A DNA stretch of 62,666 nucleotides from Rhodovarius lipocyclicus (lineage in GTDB: Bacteria > Pseudomonadota > Alphaproteobacteria > Acetobacterales > Acetobacteraceae): contig NZ_JAAABL010000020.1 in NCBI RefSeq assembly GCF_009900765.1, positions 1 to 62,666 of the forward strand, given 5' to 3'. The notes below the pieces were generated by a model that was not told the DNA's origin, made no database searches, and was given only the letters and a program-made list of their open reading frames with translations. Of the stretch, positions 7,866 through 16,821 are shown piece after piece; the stretch's first letter is position 1; the number at the start of each line of letters is the position of its first letter. The position numbers were made by a program, and so were the translations under genes.

Positions 7866-9515
7866 TTACTCCAGCCCGTCGTAGAAATCGTTGCCCTTGT
7901 CATCCACGACGATGAAGGCCGGGAAGTCCACCACCTGGACCTTCCACACCGCTTCCATGCCCAGCTCCGGGTATTCCAGCACCTCGACATGCTTGATGCA
8001 GTCCTGCGCCAGCCGGGCCGCCGGGCCGCCCACGCTGCCCAGGTAGAAGCCGCCGTATTTCTGGCAGGCATTGCGCACGGCCTTGCTGCGGTTGCCCTTG
8101 GCCAGCATCACCAGCGAACCGCCCGCGGCCTGGAAGCCCTCGACATAGCTGTCCATGCGCCCGGCCGTGGTGGGGCCGAAGCTGCCGGTCGCCATGCCCT
8201 CGGGCGTCTTGGCGGGGCCGGCGTAATAGACCGGGTGGTCCTTGATGTATTGCGGCAGGCCCTCGCCACGGTCCAGCCGCTCCTGCAGCTTCGCGTGGGC
8301 GATGTCGCGCGCCACCACGATGGTGCCGGTCAGCGAGACACGGGTCTTCACCGGATACTGGCTCAGCGTGGCGCGGATGGCGTCCATGGGCTGGTTCAGG
8401 TCGATCTTGACCACGTCGCCGCCCAGGATGTCCTCCGTGTGCTCCGGCAGGTAATGGGCCGGGTCGGTCTCCAGCTGCTCGAGGAACACGCCTTCGGGCG
8501 TGATCTTCGCCTTGATCTGGCGGTCCGCGCTGCACGACACGCCGATGCCGATCGGCAGGGACGCGCCATGGCGGGCCATGCGGATCACCCGCACGTCATG
8601 GCAGAAATACTTGCCGCCGAACTGCGCGCCGATGCCAAGGTTCTGCGTCAGCTTGTGGATCTCGGCCTCCAGCTCCGGGTCGCGGATGGCGTGGCCGGAC
8701 TTGTCGCCCGAGGTCGGCAGGGCATCGAGATACTTGGTGGACGCCAGCTTCACCGTCTTCAGGTTCATCTCGGCGCTGGTGCCGCCGATGACCACCGCCA
8801 GATGATAGGGCGGGCAGGCGGAGGTGCCGAGCGTCTTGATCTTCTCCTCCAGGAAGGCCAACAGCTTGGGCTTGTTCAGCACCGCGCGGGTCTGCTGGTA
8901 CAGGAAGGTCTTGTTGGCCGACCCGCCGCCCTTGAGGACGAATTGCAGGAAGAATTCGTCGGCGTGGTAATCGCCGGGGCTGGCCATGATGTCGAACTGC
9001 ACCGGCAGGTTGTTGCCGGTGTTCACCTCATCGAACATGCCGATGGGGGCCATCATGGAATAGCGCAGGTTCGTCTCGGTATAGGTGCGGGCGACACCCC
9101 AGGAGAGCGCCTCCTCCTCATCGCCCTCGATCCAGACGCGCTGGCCCTTCTTGCCGAAGACGAGCGCCGTGCCGGTGTCCTGGCACATGGGCAGCACGCC
9201 GCCGGCGGCGATGTTGGCGTTCTTCAGCAGGTCGAGCGCCACGAAACGGTCGTTCCCGCTCGCCTCCGGGTCCTTCAGGATGTTGGACAGCTGCTGCAGA
9301 TGCGCGGGGCGAAGCAGGTGGGAGACATCGTGGCAGGCGGCGAAGGCCAGCTTCTCCAGCACCTCCGGCTTGATCTTCAGCACCGTCTTGCCATCGACCT
9401 GGACGGTGGAGACGCCCTCGATGTCCAGCTTGCGGTATTGGGTGGTGTCCTCGCCGAGCGGGAACATGGTGCTGAAGGCGTAACCCTGAGGACGGGCGGG
9501 CTGGTCGAGCGGCAT
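7866..9515 (-). CDS. fumA: Fumarate hydratase class I (Fe-S)
   Basis: A 549-residue, oxygen-sensitive class I fumarase that interconverts fumarate and malate in the TCA cycle. Three cluster cysteines are visible: C111 in [10 protein letters not shown]234 in [10 protein letters not shown] and C328 in GVSCSADRQ. The last is in the C-terminal half, which carries the beta domain ([15 protein letters not shown] and KGNRSK, with the substrate-binding region). The length is standard for the fused FumA/FumB type. It is the first gene of a six-gene leftward operon. The upstream gap of 87 bp is shared with a divergent unknown gene. No class II fumarase is seen here. Confidence 0.96.
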   Translation of the reverse strand: MPLDQPARPQGYAFSTMFPLGEDTTQYRKLDIEGVSTVQVDGKTVLKIKPEVLEKLAFAACHDVSHLLRPAHLQQLSNILKDPEASGNDRFVALDLLKNANIAAGGVLPMCQDTGTALVFGKKGQRVWIEGDEEEALSWGVARTYTETNLRYSMMAPIGMFDEVNTGNNLPVQFDIMASPGDYHADEFFLQFVLKGGGSANKTFLYQQTRAVLNKPKLLAFLEEKIKTLGTSACPPYHLAVVIGGTSAEMNLKTVKLASTKYLDALPTSGDKSGHAIRDPELEAEIHKLTQNLGIGAQFGGKYFCHDVRVIRMARHGASLPIGIGVSCSADRQIKAKITPEGVFLEQLETDPAHYLPEHTEDILGGDVVKIDLNQPMDAIRATLSQYPVKTRVSLTGTIVVARDIAHAKLQERLDRGEGLPQYIKDHPVYYAGPAKTPEGMATGSFGPTTAGRMDSYVEGFQAAGGSLVMLAKGNRSKAVRNACQKYGGFYLGSVGGPAARLAQDCIKHVEVLEYPELGMEAVWKVQVVDFPAFIVVDDKGNDFYDGLE

Positions 9516-9602
9516 GGGCGGCCCCTGAAGCTGGCTGGTTTGTGAATGAGTCTATAGGCCCAGCCGGGGCGTGGGAACAGGTGCGGGAAGGGAGCGGGGG
9601 CG

Positions 9603-9953
9603 ATGAGCGTGCGGACGGATCTCATCGAGGATCTGATCGAGGAGGGCAAAATAGATTATGTGAGCCTCTCCGATGTATTATCGGAGGCCGAACAGCAGGG
9701 GGCGCAGATATCCGGCTCCGACGAATTCGAGCGCGCGATGTTCTTGCTCGAACAGATGCTGGAGTACGGTTTTGTCGCCGTCGATCTGGGCCCCGAGGAT
9801 GGCAGTTGCACCCCGTGGAAGGACCAGGACCATCAAGCCATCCTCGCCCGTGTCCGTCACGCCTGGAACACCGGCCCAGACCAGGACCTCGTTGCGCTGA
9901 CCCACTGGTTCTGGCTGCCCGAGCATCTGCACGGAGATCCCGCAGCCGGATGA
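9603..9953 (+). CDS. Hypothetical protein
   Basis: A 116-residue soluble protein that I do not recognise. The N-terminal half is acidic and helical (SVRTDLIEDLIEEGKIDYVSL). It ends in WFWLPEHLHGDPAAG, with several Trp. Base composition at 9640-9760 is lower in GC than the neighbours (atagattatg, gatgtattatcgg), suggesting transfer. The stop codon lies inside the start of repeat copy A3 (ggatga), so the present C-terminus may have been set by the repeat. Coding potential is supported by length, the GATGAGC start context and lack of any better frame. It is divergent from fumA. Confidence 0.6.
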   Translation: MSVRTDLIEDLIEEGKIDYVSLSDVLSEAEQQGAQISGSDEFERAMFLLEQMLEYGFVAVDLGPEDGSCTPWKDQDHQAILARVRHAWNTGPDQDLVALTHWFWLPEHLHGDPAAG

Positions 9954-10022
9954 GGCGCCAATTCCTGGGTTCCAAGGGCCTTTCGGCCTTTGGCGGGGTG
10001 CCCGAGGGGCAGAGCCCCTCGG
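9948..10022 (-). repeat. Family A repeat, half copy A3 (H3-H4 arm only)
   Basis: Begins ggatgaggcgccaattcctg, the same junction as in copy A2. It runs through H3 (about 9972-9992, arms ccaagggcc and ggcctttgg) and H4 (10002-10022, 9-bp arms ccgaggggc and gcccctcgg, loop aga). The other arm and AT-rich core are missing. It lies between convergent genes, and its first bases supply the stop codon of the gene ending at 9953. Confidence 0.8.
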
Positions 10023-10101
10023 TCTTTACGCCCTTTGGGGGCAGAGCCCCTCGGTCCTTACGCCCTTTGGGGGCAGAGCCCCTCAGTCTTTACGCCCTTT
10101 G
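10006..10101. repeat. Three 32-bp tandem units built from the H4 hairpin
   Basis: Units start at 10006, 10038 and 10070. Each is ggggcagagcccct followed by a c(g/a)gt(c/t)(c/t)ttacgccctttg linker. Differences between units are single bases. Each unit can form a small hairpin. The array sits between the convergent unknown gene and sspB, so it may act as a bidirectional transcript end. It is not a CRISPR because linkers are identical. Confidence 0.85.
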
Positions 10102-10111
10102 GGCGCTCACC

Positions 10112-10618
10112 TCAGTCCCGCTTCCGCCTGAACGCATCCAGGCTCACCACCTGCGCCGGTGCTTCCGGCGCGGGGGCGGCGTCATCCTTCGCCTCGGGTT
10201 CCGGTGCCGCTTCCGGTTCCGGCTCCACGGCTTCCGCCTCGGCTTCTTCCGGCTCGAAGCGCAGGCCGAAGCGCACATGCGGGTCGTGGAAGGCCGTCAG
10301 CGCGTTCAGCGGCACCACCAGCTGCGCCGGGATGCCGCCGAAGCTCAGCCCCACGGAGAAGCCGGGCTTCTGCCGGTCCACCTTCAGGTCCCAGAAGCGG
10401 TGTTGCAGCACGATGGTGATCTCGTGCGGGTATTTCGCCTTCAGGTGCGGCGGGATGGACACGCCGGGCAGATCGGTGCGGAAGCTGATGTAATAGTGGT
10501 GCTCGCCGGGCAGGCCGTGCTCGGCGGCATAAGCCAGCGCGTCCAGGACCACGGCGCGCAGGGCGTTCTCGGTCCAGCGCTCATATGGCAGCAGGCTGTC
10601 GGGGGGCTGATCGCTCAT
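10112..10618 (-). CDS. sspB: SspB-like ClpXP adaptor (alphaproteobacterial type)
   Basis: A 168-residue protein with the alpha-SspB core: [20 protein letters not shown], then GLPGEHHYYISFRTDLPGV, LKAKYPHEITIVLQHRFWDL, FSVGLSFGGIPAQLVVPLNA and FHDPHVRFGLRF. A 50-residue Glu/Ala/Pro-rich linker follows, ending VVSLDAFRRKRD, the place where SspB carries its short ClpX-binding tail. SspB tethers ssrA-tagged and other substrates to ClpXP. The ATG at 10618 (MSDQPPDS) was chosen because residues of the longer frame (to 10729) are low-complexity and unlike the family. Confidence 0.92.
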   Translation of the reverse strand: MSDQPPDSLLPYERWTENALRAVVLDALAYAAEHGLPGEHHYYISFRTDLPGVSIPPHLKAKYPHEITIVLQHRFWDLKVDRQKPGFSVGLSFGGIPAQLVVPLNALTAFHDPHVRFGLRFEPEEAEAEAVEPEPEAAPEPEAKDDAAPAPEAPAQVVSLDAFRRKRD

Positions 10619-10746
10619 GCCGCGCAACTTAAGGCCGCACGCCCCCCCAGGGAAGGCGCCCCCCGGGCCTGGAATGCCCAAAAATCCGCCCTGGCCTGTC
10701 GCACGGGCGGGTGCGGAAAGCCGCGCCACCGGTTACAAGCCGCCGG

Positions 10747-11226
10747 ATGACCAGCGACGATGCGATCGACCCGATCTTTTCCCCCGCCCCCGCGCCCGGG
10801 CTGTGCGTGCGTATCATGGACCTGTCCGGCGCCAATGGCAGCGATCCGATCGAGGTCGTGACCGGCTTCGGCTCGCTGGGCCATGCCAACACCTTCGCGC
10901 GGCGCTATGTGCGCGACAGCCTGGAACGCTGCCGCATGCCGGGCATGAGCGCGGATGAGGTGGTCGCCGCCTGGTTCGCCTTCGGCGAGGACGCCGAGGT
11001 GGAGGGCGGCGCCGAGGGCGCTGTCTGGCGCACGGAAACCGAACTGCACGATTTCGCCGCCCGCGCGCTGGAGGACGGCGCCGAGCAGCGCGACTGGCGC
11101 ATGCTGGACCCGCGGCGCGACGGCGCGGACGCGCCCTTCGCCCTGCATGACGGGCTGGACGACGAGGAAGACGAGGAAGACGACGCGGACGAGGAAGAAG
11201 ACGCGGATGCGGAGGACGAGGCATGA
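10747..11226 (+). CDS. Hypothetical protein with acidic tail, coupled to gltX
   Basis: A 159-residue protein with no family I can name. The middle is well ordered: CVRIMDLSGANGSDPIEVV, GFGSLGHANTFARRYVRDSLERCR and SADEVVAAWFAFGEDAEV. The last 25 residues are nearly all Asp/Glu (DDEEDEEDDADEEEDADAEDEA pattern), a polyacidic tail that could mimic nucleic acid or bind basic proteins. Its stop overlaps the gltX ATG by four bases, so translation is coupled to glutamyl-tRNA synthetase. The ATG at 10747 is preferred over 10711. No signal or membrane segment is visible. Confidence 0.75.
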   Translation: MTSDDAIDPIFSPAPAPGLCVRIMDLSGANGSDPIEVVTGFGSLGHANTFARRYVRDSLERCRMPGMSADEVVAAWFAFGEDAEVEGGAEGAVWRTETELHDFAARALEDGAEQRDWRMLDPRRDGADAPFALHDGLDDEEDEEDDADEEEDADAEDEA

Positions 11227-12560
11227 AACTGCGCTTCGCCCCCTCGCCGACCGGCTGGCTGCATGTGGGCAATGCCCGCATTGCCATCGTCAACGCCCTG
11301 CTGGCCATCCAGCGCCAGGGCCAGCTGATCCTGCGGCTGGATGACACGGATGTGGAACGCTCCCGCCCCGAATACGCGGCGGGCATCGAGGAAGACCTGC
11401 GTTGGCTCGGCATTTCCTGGCAGGGCTTCCAGCGCCAGCAGGACCGCACCGAACGCTATGCCCTGGCCGCCGAGAAGCTGAAGAAGGCCGGCTTGCTCTA
11501 CCCCTGCTTCGAAAGCGAGGAGGAGCTGAAGTTCAAGCGCGAGTTGCGCCTGCGCCAGAACAAGCCGCCCTTGTACGACCACGCCGCGCTGAAGATGACG
11601 CCCGAGCAGTACGAGCGCGCGCTGGCCAACGGCAAGACGCCCCACTGGCGCTTCAAGCTGGGCAACAAGCCCCGCCGCTGGGACGACGGCGTGCTGGGCG
11701 AGCGCCAGGTGAAGCTGACCGCCATCAGCGACCCCGTGCTGGTGCGCGCCGATGGCAGCTACCTCTACACCTTCTGCTCGGTGGTGGATGACCTGGAGAT
11801 GGGCATCACCCACATCGTGCGCGGTGAGGACCATGTGACCAACACCGGCGTGCAGCTGGATATCTATGAGGCGCTGGGCGGCCGGCCGGACCGGCTGGCC
11901 TTCGCGCATCTGCCGCTGCTGACCGATGCCGATGGCGGGCCGCTGTCCAAGCGCATCGGCTCGCTCTCCCTGCGGCAGATGCGCAAGGATGGCGTGGAGC
12001 CGCAGGCGCTGGTGGGCTACCTGGCCGCGCTGGGCACCGCGCAGGACCCGGTGCCGGGCCTGCCGGCCGATCTGGCGGCGCGGTTCGACATCCATGCCGT
12101 GTCCAAATCCAGCGCGCGCTTCGACCCGCGGCAGATGCTGGGGCTGAACAAGAAGCTGCTGCACGCCCTGTCCTTCGAGGACGCGAAGCCCCGCCTGCCG
12201 GAAGGCGCCACCCCGGAATTCTGGAACGCCATCCGCGGCAATCTGGACATGCTGGCCGAGGCGCGCCTGTGGTGGGAGGTGGCCACCGGCCGCATCGCCC
12301 CCCCGGTGCTGGACGGCGAGGGCGAGTTCCTGAAGGCCGCGCTGGCCACCCTGCCCGCCGGCCCCTTCGACGCCACCAGCTGGTCCGTCTGGACCGAGGC
12401 CCTGCGCGCCGCCACCGGCCGCAAGGGCAAATCCCTGTTCCTGCCCTTGCGCCTGGCCCTGACCGGTGAAGAACATGGGCCGGACCTGAAGGACATGCTG
12501 CCCCTGATCGGCCGCGACCGCGCCGAGGAACGCCTGCGCCACGCTGGAGCGACGTCGTAA
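11223..12560 (+). CDS. gltX: Glutamate--tRNA ligase
   Basis: A 445-residue class I synthetase that charges tRNA with glutamate. The HIGH signature reads HVGN (residues 14-17) after RFAPSPTGWL, and the KMSKS loop is LSKRIGS (241-246). ILRLDDTDVERSRPEY and YTFCSVVDDLEMGITHIVRG are family blocks. Alphaproteobacteria often carry two GltX proteins, one of which charges tRNA-Gln for later amidation. This short form could be either. The start overlaps the upstream acidic protein's stop, and the stop overlaps the cysS start by one base, making a three-gene operon. Confidence 0.95.
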   Translation: MKLRFAPSPTGWLHVGNARIAIVNALLAIQRQGQLILRLDDTDVERSRPEYAAGIEEDLRWLGISWQGFQRQQDRTERYALAAEKLKKAGLLYPCFESEEELKFKRELRLRQNKPPLYDHAALKMTPEQYERALANGKTPHWRFKLGNKPRRWDDGVLGERQVKLTAISDPVLVRADGSYLYTFCSVVDDLEMGITHIVRGEDHVTNTGVQLDIYEALGGRPDRLAFAHLPLLTDADGGPLSKRIGSLSLRQMRKDGVEPQALVGYLAALGTAQDPVPGLPADLAARFDIHAVSKSSARFDPRQMLGLNKKLLHALSFEDAKPRLPEGATPEFWNAIRGNLDMLAEARLWWEVATGRIAPPVLDGEGEFLKAALATLPAGPFDATSWSVWTEALRAATGRKGKSLFLPLRLALTGEEHGPDLKDMLPLIGRDRAEERLRHAGATS

Positions 12561-13978
12561 TGCAACTGCACTTCCACAACAGCCTGACGCGCCGCAAGGA
12601 TGCGTTCACGCCGATCGACCCCCAGCATGTGCGCATGTATGTCTGCGGCCCCACCGTCTATGACCTGGCGCATCTGGGCAACGCCCGCCCGGTGGTGGTG
12701 TTCGACGTGCTGGCGCGGCTGCTGCGCCGAACCTTCCCGCGCGTGACCTACGCCCGCAACATCACGGACGTGGACGACAAGATCAACGCCCGCGCCCGCG
12801 AAAGCGGCCGCCCGATCGCGGAGATCACCGCCCGCACCACGGCCGATTTCCACGCCGACATGACGGCGCTGAACAACCTGCCGCCCGACGTGGAACCCCG
12901 CGCCACCCAGTACATCCCGCAGATGGTGGGCATGTGCCAGCGGCTGATCTCGCGCGGCCACGCCTATGCCGAACAGGGCCATGTGCTGTTCAGCGTCCCC
13001 AGCTTTCCCGAATACGGCCAGCTCTCGGGCCGCACCCCGGATGAGTTGCTGGCCGGCGCCCGGGTCGAGGTCGCGCCCTACAAGCACGACGCCGGCGATT
13101 TCGTGCTGTGGAAGCCCTCGGACGCCGAAACCCCCGGCTGGGATTCCCCCTGGGGCCGGGGCCGGCCGGGCTGGCACATCGAATGCTCCGCGATGTCCGA
13201 GGACATTCTGGGCCCGGAATTCGATATCCATGGCGGCGGGCATGACCTGATCTTCCCCCACCACGAGAACGAGCTGGCCCAGAGCTGCTGCGCCAACAAC
13301 ACCCGCCGCATGGCCAATTACTGGGTGCACAACGGCATGCTTCTCGTGGATGGCGAGAAGATGTCGAAGTCGCTCGGCAATTTCCTGACGGTGCGGGACA
13401 TCCTGGCGCGCGGCCCCTGGGCCGGCGAGGCCTTCCGCCTGCTGCTGCTGCGCACCCACTACCGCTCGGCGCTGGATTTCAGCTTCGCCGCGCTGGAGGA
13501 ATGCAAGGCCGAGCTGGACGATTTCTACGCCATGCTCGCCCGCCCGGCGCCCGAGGCCCGCGCCCATATGGGCATGGTGAACTGGGTGCTGGAACCGCTG
13601 GCCGACGACCTGAACACGCCGCTCGCGCTCGCGCGCCTGCGGGACCTGCGCACGCTGGAAAACGTGGCGAATGTCGGCGGCTCGGCCGCCGCCGTGCACG
13701 CCCGCACCCCCTTCCCCTGGGACCCCGCCCCCGGCGAGGCCCGGGCGGCGGCACTGGAAGCCGCCAGCGTGCTGGGCCTGCTGTGGCAAGACCCCGCCGC
13801 CTGGCGCCAGGGCGGCGACGCCGACGACGCCGCCGAAATCGAAGCCGCCATCGCCGCCCGCCAGGCAGCCCGCGCGGCGAAGAACTGGGCGGAAGCGGAC
13901 CGCATCCGCGGGGAACTGACCGCGAAAGGCGTGGTGCTGGAAGATACTGGGGGGGTGACGACCTGGCGCAGGGGGTAG
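12560..13978 (+). CDS. cysS: Cysteine--tRNA ligase
   Basis: A 472-residue class I synthetase. Zinc ligands include C29 in [11 protein letters not shown]209 in WHIECSAMS and H234 in [15 protein letters not shown] (38-41) is the HIGH motif and KMSKS is at 267-271 ([11 protein letters not shown]). The C-terminal DALR-type and anticodon region ends [20 protein letters not shown], normal for the family. It attaches cysteine to tRNA-Cys. The ATG shares its first base with the last base of the gltX stop. Repeat A4 follows five bases after the stop. Confidence 0.97.
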   Translation: MQLHFHNSLTRRKDAFTPIDPQHVRMYVCGPTVYDLAHLGNARPVVVFDVLARLLRRTFPRVTYARNITDVDDKINARARESGRPIAEITARTTADFHADMTALNNLPPDVEPRATQYIPQMVGMCQRLISRGHAYAEQGHVLFSVPSFPEYGQLSGRTPDELLAGARVEVAPYKHDAGDFVLWKPSDAETPGWDSPWGRGRPGWHIECSAMSEDILGPEFDIHGGGHDLIFPHHENELAQSCCANNTRRMANYWVHNGMLLVDGEKMSKSLGNFLTVRDILARGPWAGEAFRLLLLRTHYRSALDFSFAALEECKAELDDFYAMLARPAPEARAHMGMVNWVLEPLADDLNTPLALARLRDLRTLENVANVGGSAAAVHARTPFPWDPAPGEARAAALEAASVLGLLWQDPAAWRQGGDADDAAEIEAAIAARQAARAAKNWAEADRIRGELTAKGVVLEDTGGVTTWRRG

Positions 13979-13982
13979 AAGG

Positions 13983-14186
13983 CTGAGGGGCTCTGCCCCT
14001 CAGACACCCCGCCAGGAGCCGAAAGGCCCCTGGACCCCAACCGTTTGGCACCGCACCGGGCAACGGGTTTCTATTTGATTTTTATAAATGAATTGGCGCC
14101 CCACCTTCCAGGATGAAGCGCCAATCCGATGGGTTCCAAGGGCCTTTCGGCCTTTGGCGGGGTGCCCGAGGGGCGGCGCCCCTCGG
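13983..14186 (-). repeat. Family A structured intergenic repeat, copy A4
   Basis: A 204-bp copy in reverse orientation. H1 is at 13983-14003 (arms ctgaggggc and gcccctcag, loop tct), H2 at about 14011-14032, the AT-rich core includes gatttttataaatgaattgg, H3 is at about 14136-14157 and H4 at 14166-14186 (loop ggc). One extra ggggcagagcccc hairpin follows at 14202-14214. It fills the gap between cysS and trmJ. Confidence 0.85.
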
Positions 14187-14236
14187 CCTTTTGCTCCCTT
14201 GGGGGCAGAGCCCCTCGGACCTTTCCTGAGGACCAC

Positions 14237-15028
14237 ATGAGCAAACGCGACGACGGCGCAGACCTTCACCCCATCCCTGGCGAGAGCCCCATCATCGTGC
14301 TGGTCGAGCCTCAGATGGCCGACAATATCGGCATGGTGGCGCGTGCCATGGCCAATGGCGGCTTGTTCCATTTGCGCCTGGTGAAGCCGCGCGACGGCTG
14401 GCCGAATGAGCGTGCGGTGATCGTTTCCTCCGGTGCGCAGCGCATCCTGGAGAAAGCGACGGTGCATGAGAGTGTGGGCGATGCGGTGGCCGACTGCCAT
14501 CGGGTCTTCGCCACCTGTCCGCGCCCGCGCCACATCGTGATCAACACCCGCAACGCGCGTGCGGCGGCGGAGGATCTGCGCGCCGCCAATGCCCAGGGCC
14601 AGCGCGTGGCGGTGCTGTTCGGGCCCGAGCGCAACGGGCTGACGGCGGAGGATATCGCGCGCGCCGACACGCTGGTGAAGTATCCGCTGAACCCCGCGCA
14701 CAATTCGCTGAATCTGGCCCAGGCGGTGATGATCCTGTCCTATGAATGGTGGATGGCGGAGGAGAAGACCCCGCCGCGTGCCTTGCAGACGCACAACACC
14801 GCCGTCGCCACCAAGGGCGAGCTGGACAATTTCATGGGTCATCTGCTGGATGAGCTGGACGCCTGCGGCTTCCTGCGGAACGAGGCCAAGCGCCCCGGCA
14901 TGGTGCGCAACCTGCGCCACTGGTTCGAACGCGGCGAGGTGACGGAGCAGGAGCTGCGCACCCTGCATGGGGTGGTGGCGGAACTGTCGCGCGGGCGGAT
15001 GATCCGGGGCAGGAACGAGGACCGGTGA
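14237..15028 (+). CDS. trmJ: tRNA (cytidine/uridine-2'-O-)-methyltransferase, TrmJ type
   Basis: A 263-residue SPOUT methyltransferase. The N-terminal substrate/dimer part has IIVLVEPQMADNIGMVARAM, with the conserved Asn-Ile-Gly of the family. The knotted SAM site is formed by VLFGPERNGLTAEDI and YPLNPAHNSLNLAQAVMI. TrmJ methylates ribose at position 32 of certain tRNAs. An in-frame extension back to 14129 would encode the repeat A4 hairpins, so the ATG giving MSKRDDGADL is the real start. Its TGA overlaps the ATG of the next gene, which is therefore coupled. Confidence 0.93.
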   Translation: MSKRDDGADLHPIPGESPIIVLVEPQMADNIGMVARAMANGGLFHLRLVKPRDGWPNERAVIVSSGAQRILEKATVHESVGDAVADCHRVFATCPRPRHIVINTRNARAAAEDLRAANAQGQRVAVLFGPERNGLTAEDIARADTLVKYPLNPAHNSLNLAQAVMILSYEWWMAEEKTPPRALQTHNTAVATKGELDNFMGHLLDELDACGFLRNEAKRPGMVRNLRHWFERGEVTEQELRTLHGVVAELSRGRMIRGRNEDR

Positions 15029-15852
15029 TGCTGGATTTCCTGGAACTCGACGCGGCCGCGCTGGGGCTTTCGGGGCCGCGCCTGTCCTATCAGGCGGCGG
15101 GCGAGGCCGGGCCGCCGGTGCTGCTGCTGCATGGCATCGGGGCGAATTCCACCGGCTGGCGGCACATCATGGCGGGATTGGCCGCGCGCGCGCGCGTGTT
15201 TTCCTGGAACGCGCCGGGGTATTTCCTATCCGATCCCTTCCTGGCGGAGGCCCCCCGCGCCGAGGATTACGCCGATGTGGCGCTGGCCATGCTGGATGCG
15301 CTGGGCGTGACGGGGCCGGTGCATCTGGTGGGGTCGTCCTTCGGCTCCATGCTGGGGGCGTGCTTCGCGGCGCGGCATCCGGGGCGGGTGGCGACGCTCA
15401 GCCTGTTCGGCACCTCACGCGGGCAGCGGTGGAAAGGGGCGGAGGCCCGGGCCGCCATGCTGGCCATGCGCGCGGAGAGCATCCGCGAGGGCGGGGTGGC
15501 GCTGGCGCGCACGCGCTCGGCGAAGCTGGTGGCGCCCGATGCCTCGGCCGCGGTGCTGGCGGAGGTGCGCCGCATGGTCGCCGCCACCGATGCGCGCGGG
15601 CTGATGCCCGCCGCCCGCTGCACCGACGCGGTGGATGTGGTGCTGGATTTCGCGCCCCGCATCCAGGCGCCCACCCTGGTCGTGACCGGCACCAGGGATG
15701 CGGTGAACCCGCCCGATGTCGCCATGGCGGTGGCGGATGCCATCACCGGCTCCGTGCTGGAACTGCCGGAGGGGCTGGGCCATCTGCCCGAAATAGAGTC
15801 GCCCGATTTCGCCTTGAATTTGCTGCAAAGGCACATGAACCTGGGTTCATGA
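15028..15852 (+). CDS. Alpha/beta hydrolase
   Basis: A 274-residue alpha/beta-hydrolase with the nucleophile elbow VGSSFGSM (Gly-x-Ser-x-Gly), oxyanion block LLLHGIGANSTGW, acid residue in TGTRDAVNPPD, and catalytic His in GLGHLPEIE. It is cytoplasmic, with no signal peptide. It belongs to a broad esterase/hydrolase group and the substrate is unknown. The start at 15028 (TGATG overlap with trmJ) is preferred over the GTG at 15025. The stop overlaps the following Bug gene by four bases, so hydrolase and binding protein are made together. Confidence 0.88.
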   Translation: MLDFLELDAAALGLSGPRLSYQAAGEAGPPVLLLHGIGANSTGWRHIMAGLAARARVFSWNAPGYFLSDPFLAEAPRAEDYADVALAMLDALGVTGPVHLVGSSFGSMLGACFAARHPGRVATLSLFGTSRGQRWKGAEARAAMLAMRAESIREGGVALARTRSAKLVAPDASAAVLAEVRRMVAATDARGLMPAARCTDAVDVVLDFAPRIQAPTLVVTGTRDAVNPPDVAMAVADAITGSVLELPEGLGHLPEIESPDFALNLLQRHMNLGS

Positions 15853-16814
15853 AGGTTCCAAGACGGGTTCTGCCCGCCATCACGCTCGCGCATCCGGCCG
15901 CCGCACGTGCTCAAGGCTGGCCCGCGCGGCCCGTGCGGCTGATCATTCCCTTCCCGCCCGGCGGCGGGCTGGATGCGCTGGGCCGCGCGATCGCGGAGCG
16001 TGTCTCGGCCGCCACCGGCCAGCCCGTGGTGGTGGACAACCGGCCCGGCGGCTCCACCGTGCCGGGGGTGGATGCGGTGGCCAAGGCCGCGCCCGATGGC
16101 CACACGCTGCTGATGACGGCGGACAATTCCATCACCTCCAACCCGCTGCTGATCCCCGGCCTGCCGCATGATCCGATACGGGACCTCGCCCCCGTCTCCT
16201 TCCTGCTGGAGACACATCAGATGGTGGTGGCGCATCCGCGCCTGGGCGTGCGCGGCATCCCCGCGCTGATCGAGGCCGCCCGCACCCAACGGCTGAACTA
16301 TGGCAGCTATGGCCAGGCCAGCCAGCCGCATCTGCTGTTCGGCGCGCTGGGCGCCCAGGCGGGGGTGGAGTTCACCGAGATCCCCTATCGCGGCCTGACG
16401 CCGGCCGTGCTGGCCACCGTGGCCGGCGAGGTGGACCTGACCCTGTGCGGCATCGCCTCAGCCGGGGAGCACCTGGCCGCCGGCACGCTGCGCGCCCTGG
16501 CGGTGGGCCGGGCGGAGCGCCTGCCGCAATTGCCCGATGTGCCGACGCTGGCCGAATCCGGCCATGGCGATGTGGACCCGCGCACCTGGTTCGGCCTCTT
16601 CGCCCCGGGCGCGACCCCGGCGGAGCTGCTGTCTCGCATCCATGCCCAGGTGGCGGCCGCGATGGCCGACCCCGCCCTGGTGCGGCGCTTCCTGACGCCC
16701 AATGGCTATACGGTGCACACCGCGACGCCCGAGGCATCGCGGGCGCTGATCGCGGCGGACCTGGACTACAAGCGGGGGCTGATGCGGCGGGCGGGGCTGA
16801 ACCCCGCCCCCTGA
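15849..16814 (+). CDS. Tripartite tricarboxylate transporter substrate-binding protein (Bug family)
   Basis: A 321-residue periplasmic binding protein. The short signal reads MKVPRRVLPAITLAHPAAARA, less hydrophobic than usual, followed by QGWPARPVRLIIPFPPGGGLD. Other family marks are QPVVVDNRPGGSTVPG and YGSYGQASQPHLLFG. This is the second orphan Bug protein of the window, without tctA or tctB nearby. The ATG lies in the stop of the hydrolase gene (ATGA), suggesting that the bound ligand may be a product or substrate of that hydrolase. Its stop is 7 bp from the stop of a convergent small gene. Confidence 0.92.
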   Translation: MKVPRRVLPAITLAHPAAARAQGWPARPVRLIIPFPPGGGLDALGRAIAERVSAATGQPVVVDNRPGGSTVPGVDAVAKAAPDGHTLLMTADNSITSNPLLIPGLPHDPIRDLAPVSFLLETHQMVVAHPRLGVRGIPALIEAARTQRLNYGSYGQASQPHLLFGALGAQAGVEFTEIPYRGLTPAVLATVAGEVDLTLCGIASAGEHLAAGTLRALAVGRAERLPQLPDVPTLAESGHGDVDPRTWFGLFAPGATPAELLSRIHAQVAAAMADPALVRRFLTPNGYTVHTATPEASRALIAADLDYKRGLMRRAGLNPAP

Positions 16815-16821
16815 GCGTCCC

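Noticed and set aside
7521-9545. 674-codon plus-strand frame opposite fumarase
   Set aside because: Shadow of the class I fumarase gene, with low-complexity translation.
10006-10101. Short regular array that might be a CRISPR
   Set aside because: Units are directly adjacent with identical linkers and there are no unique spacers or cas genes.
14129-14236. Longer N-terminus for trmJ
   Set aside because: The extension would encode the hairpins of repeat A4 and has no family similarity.
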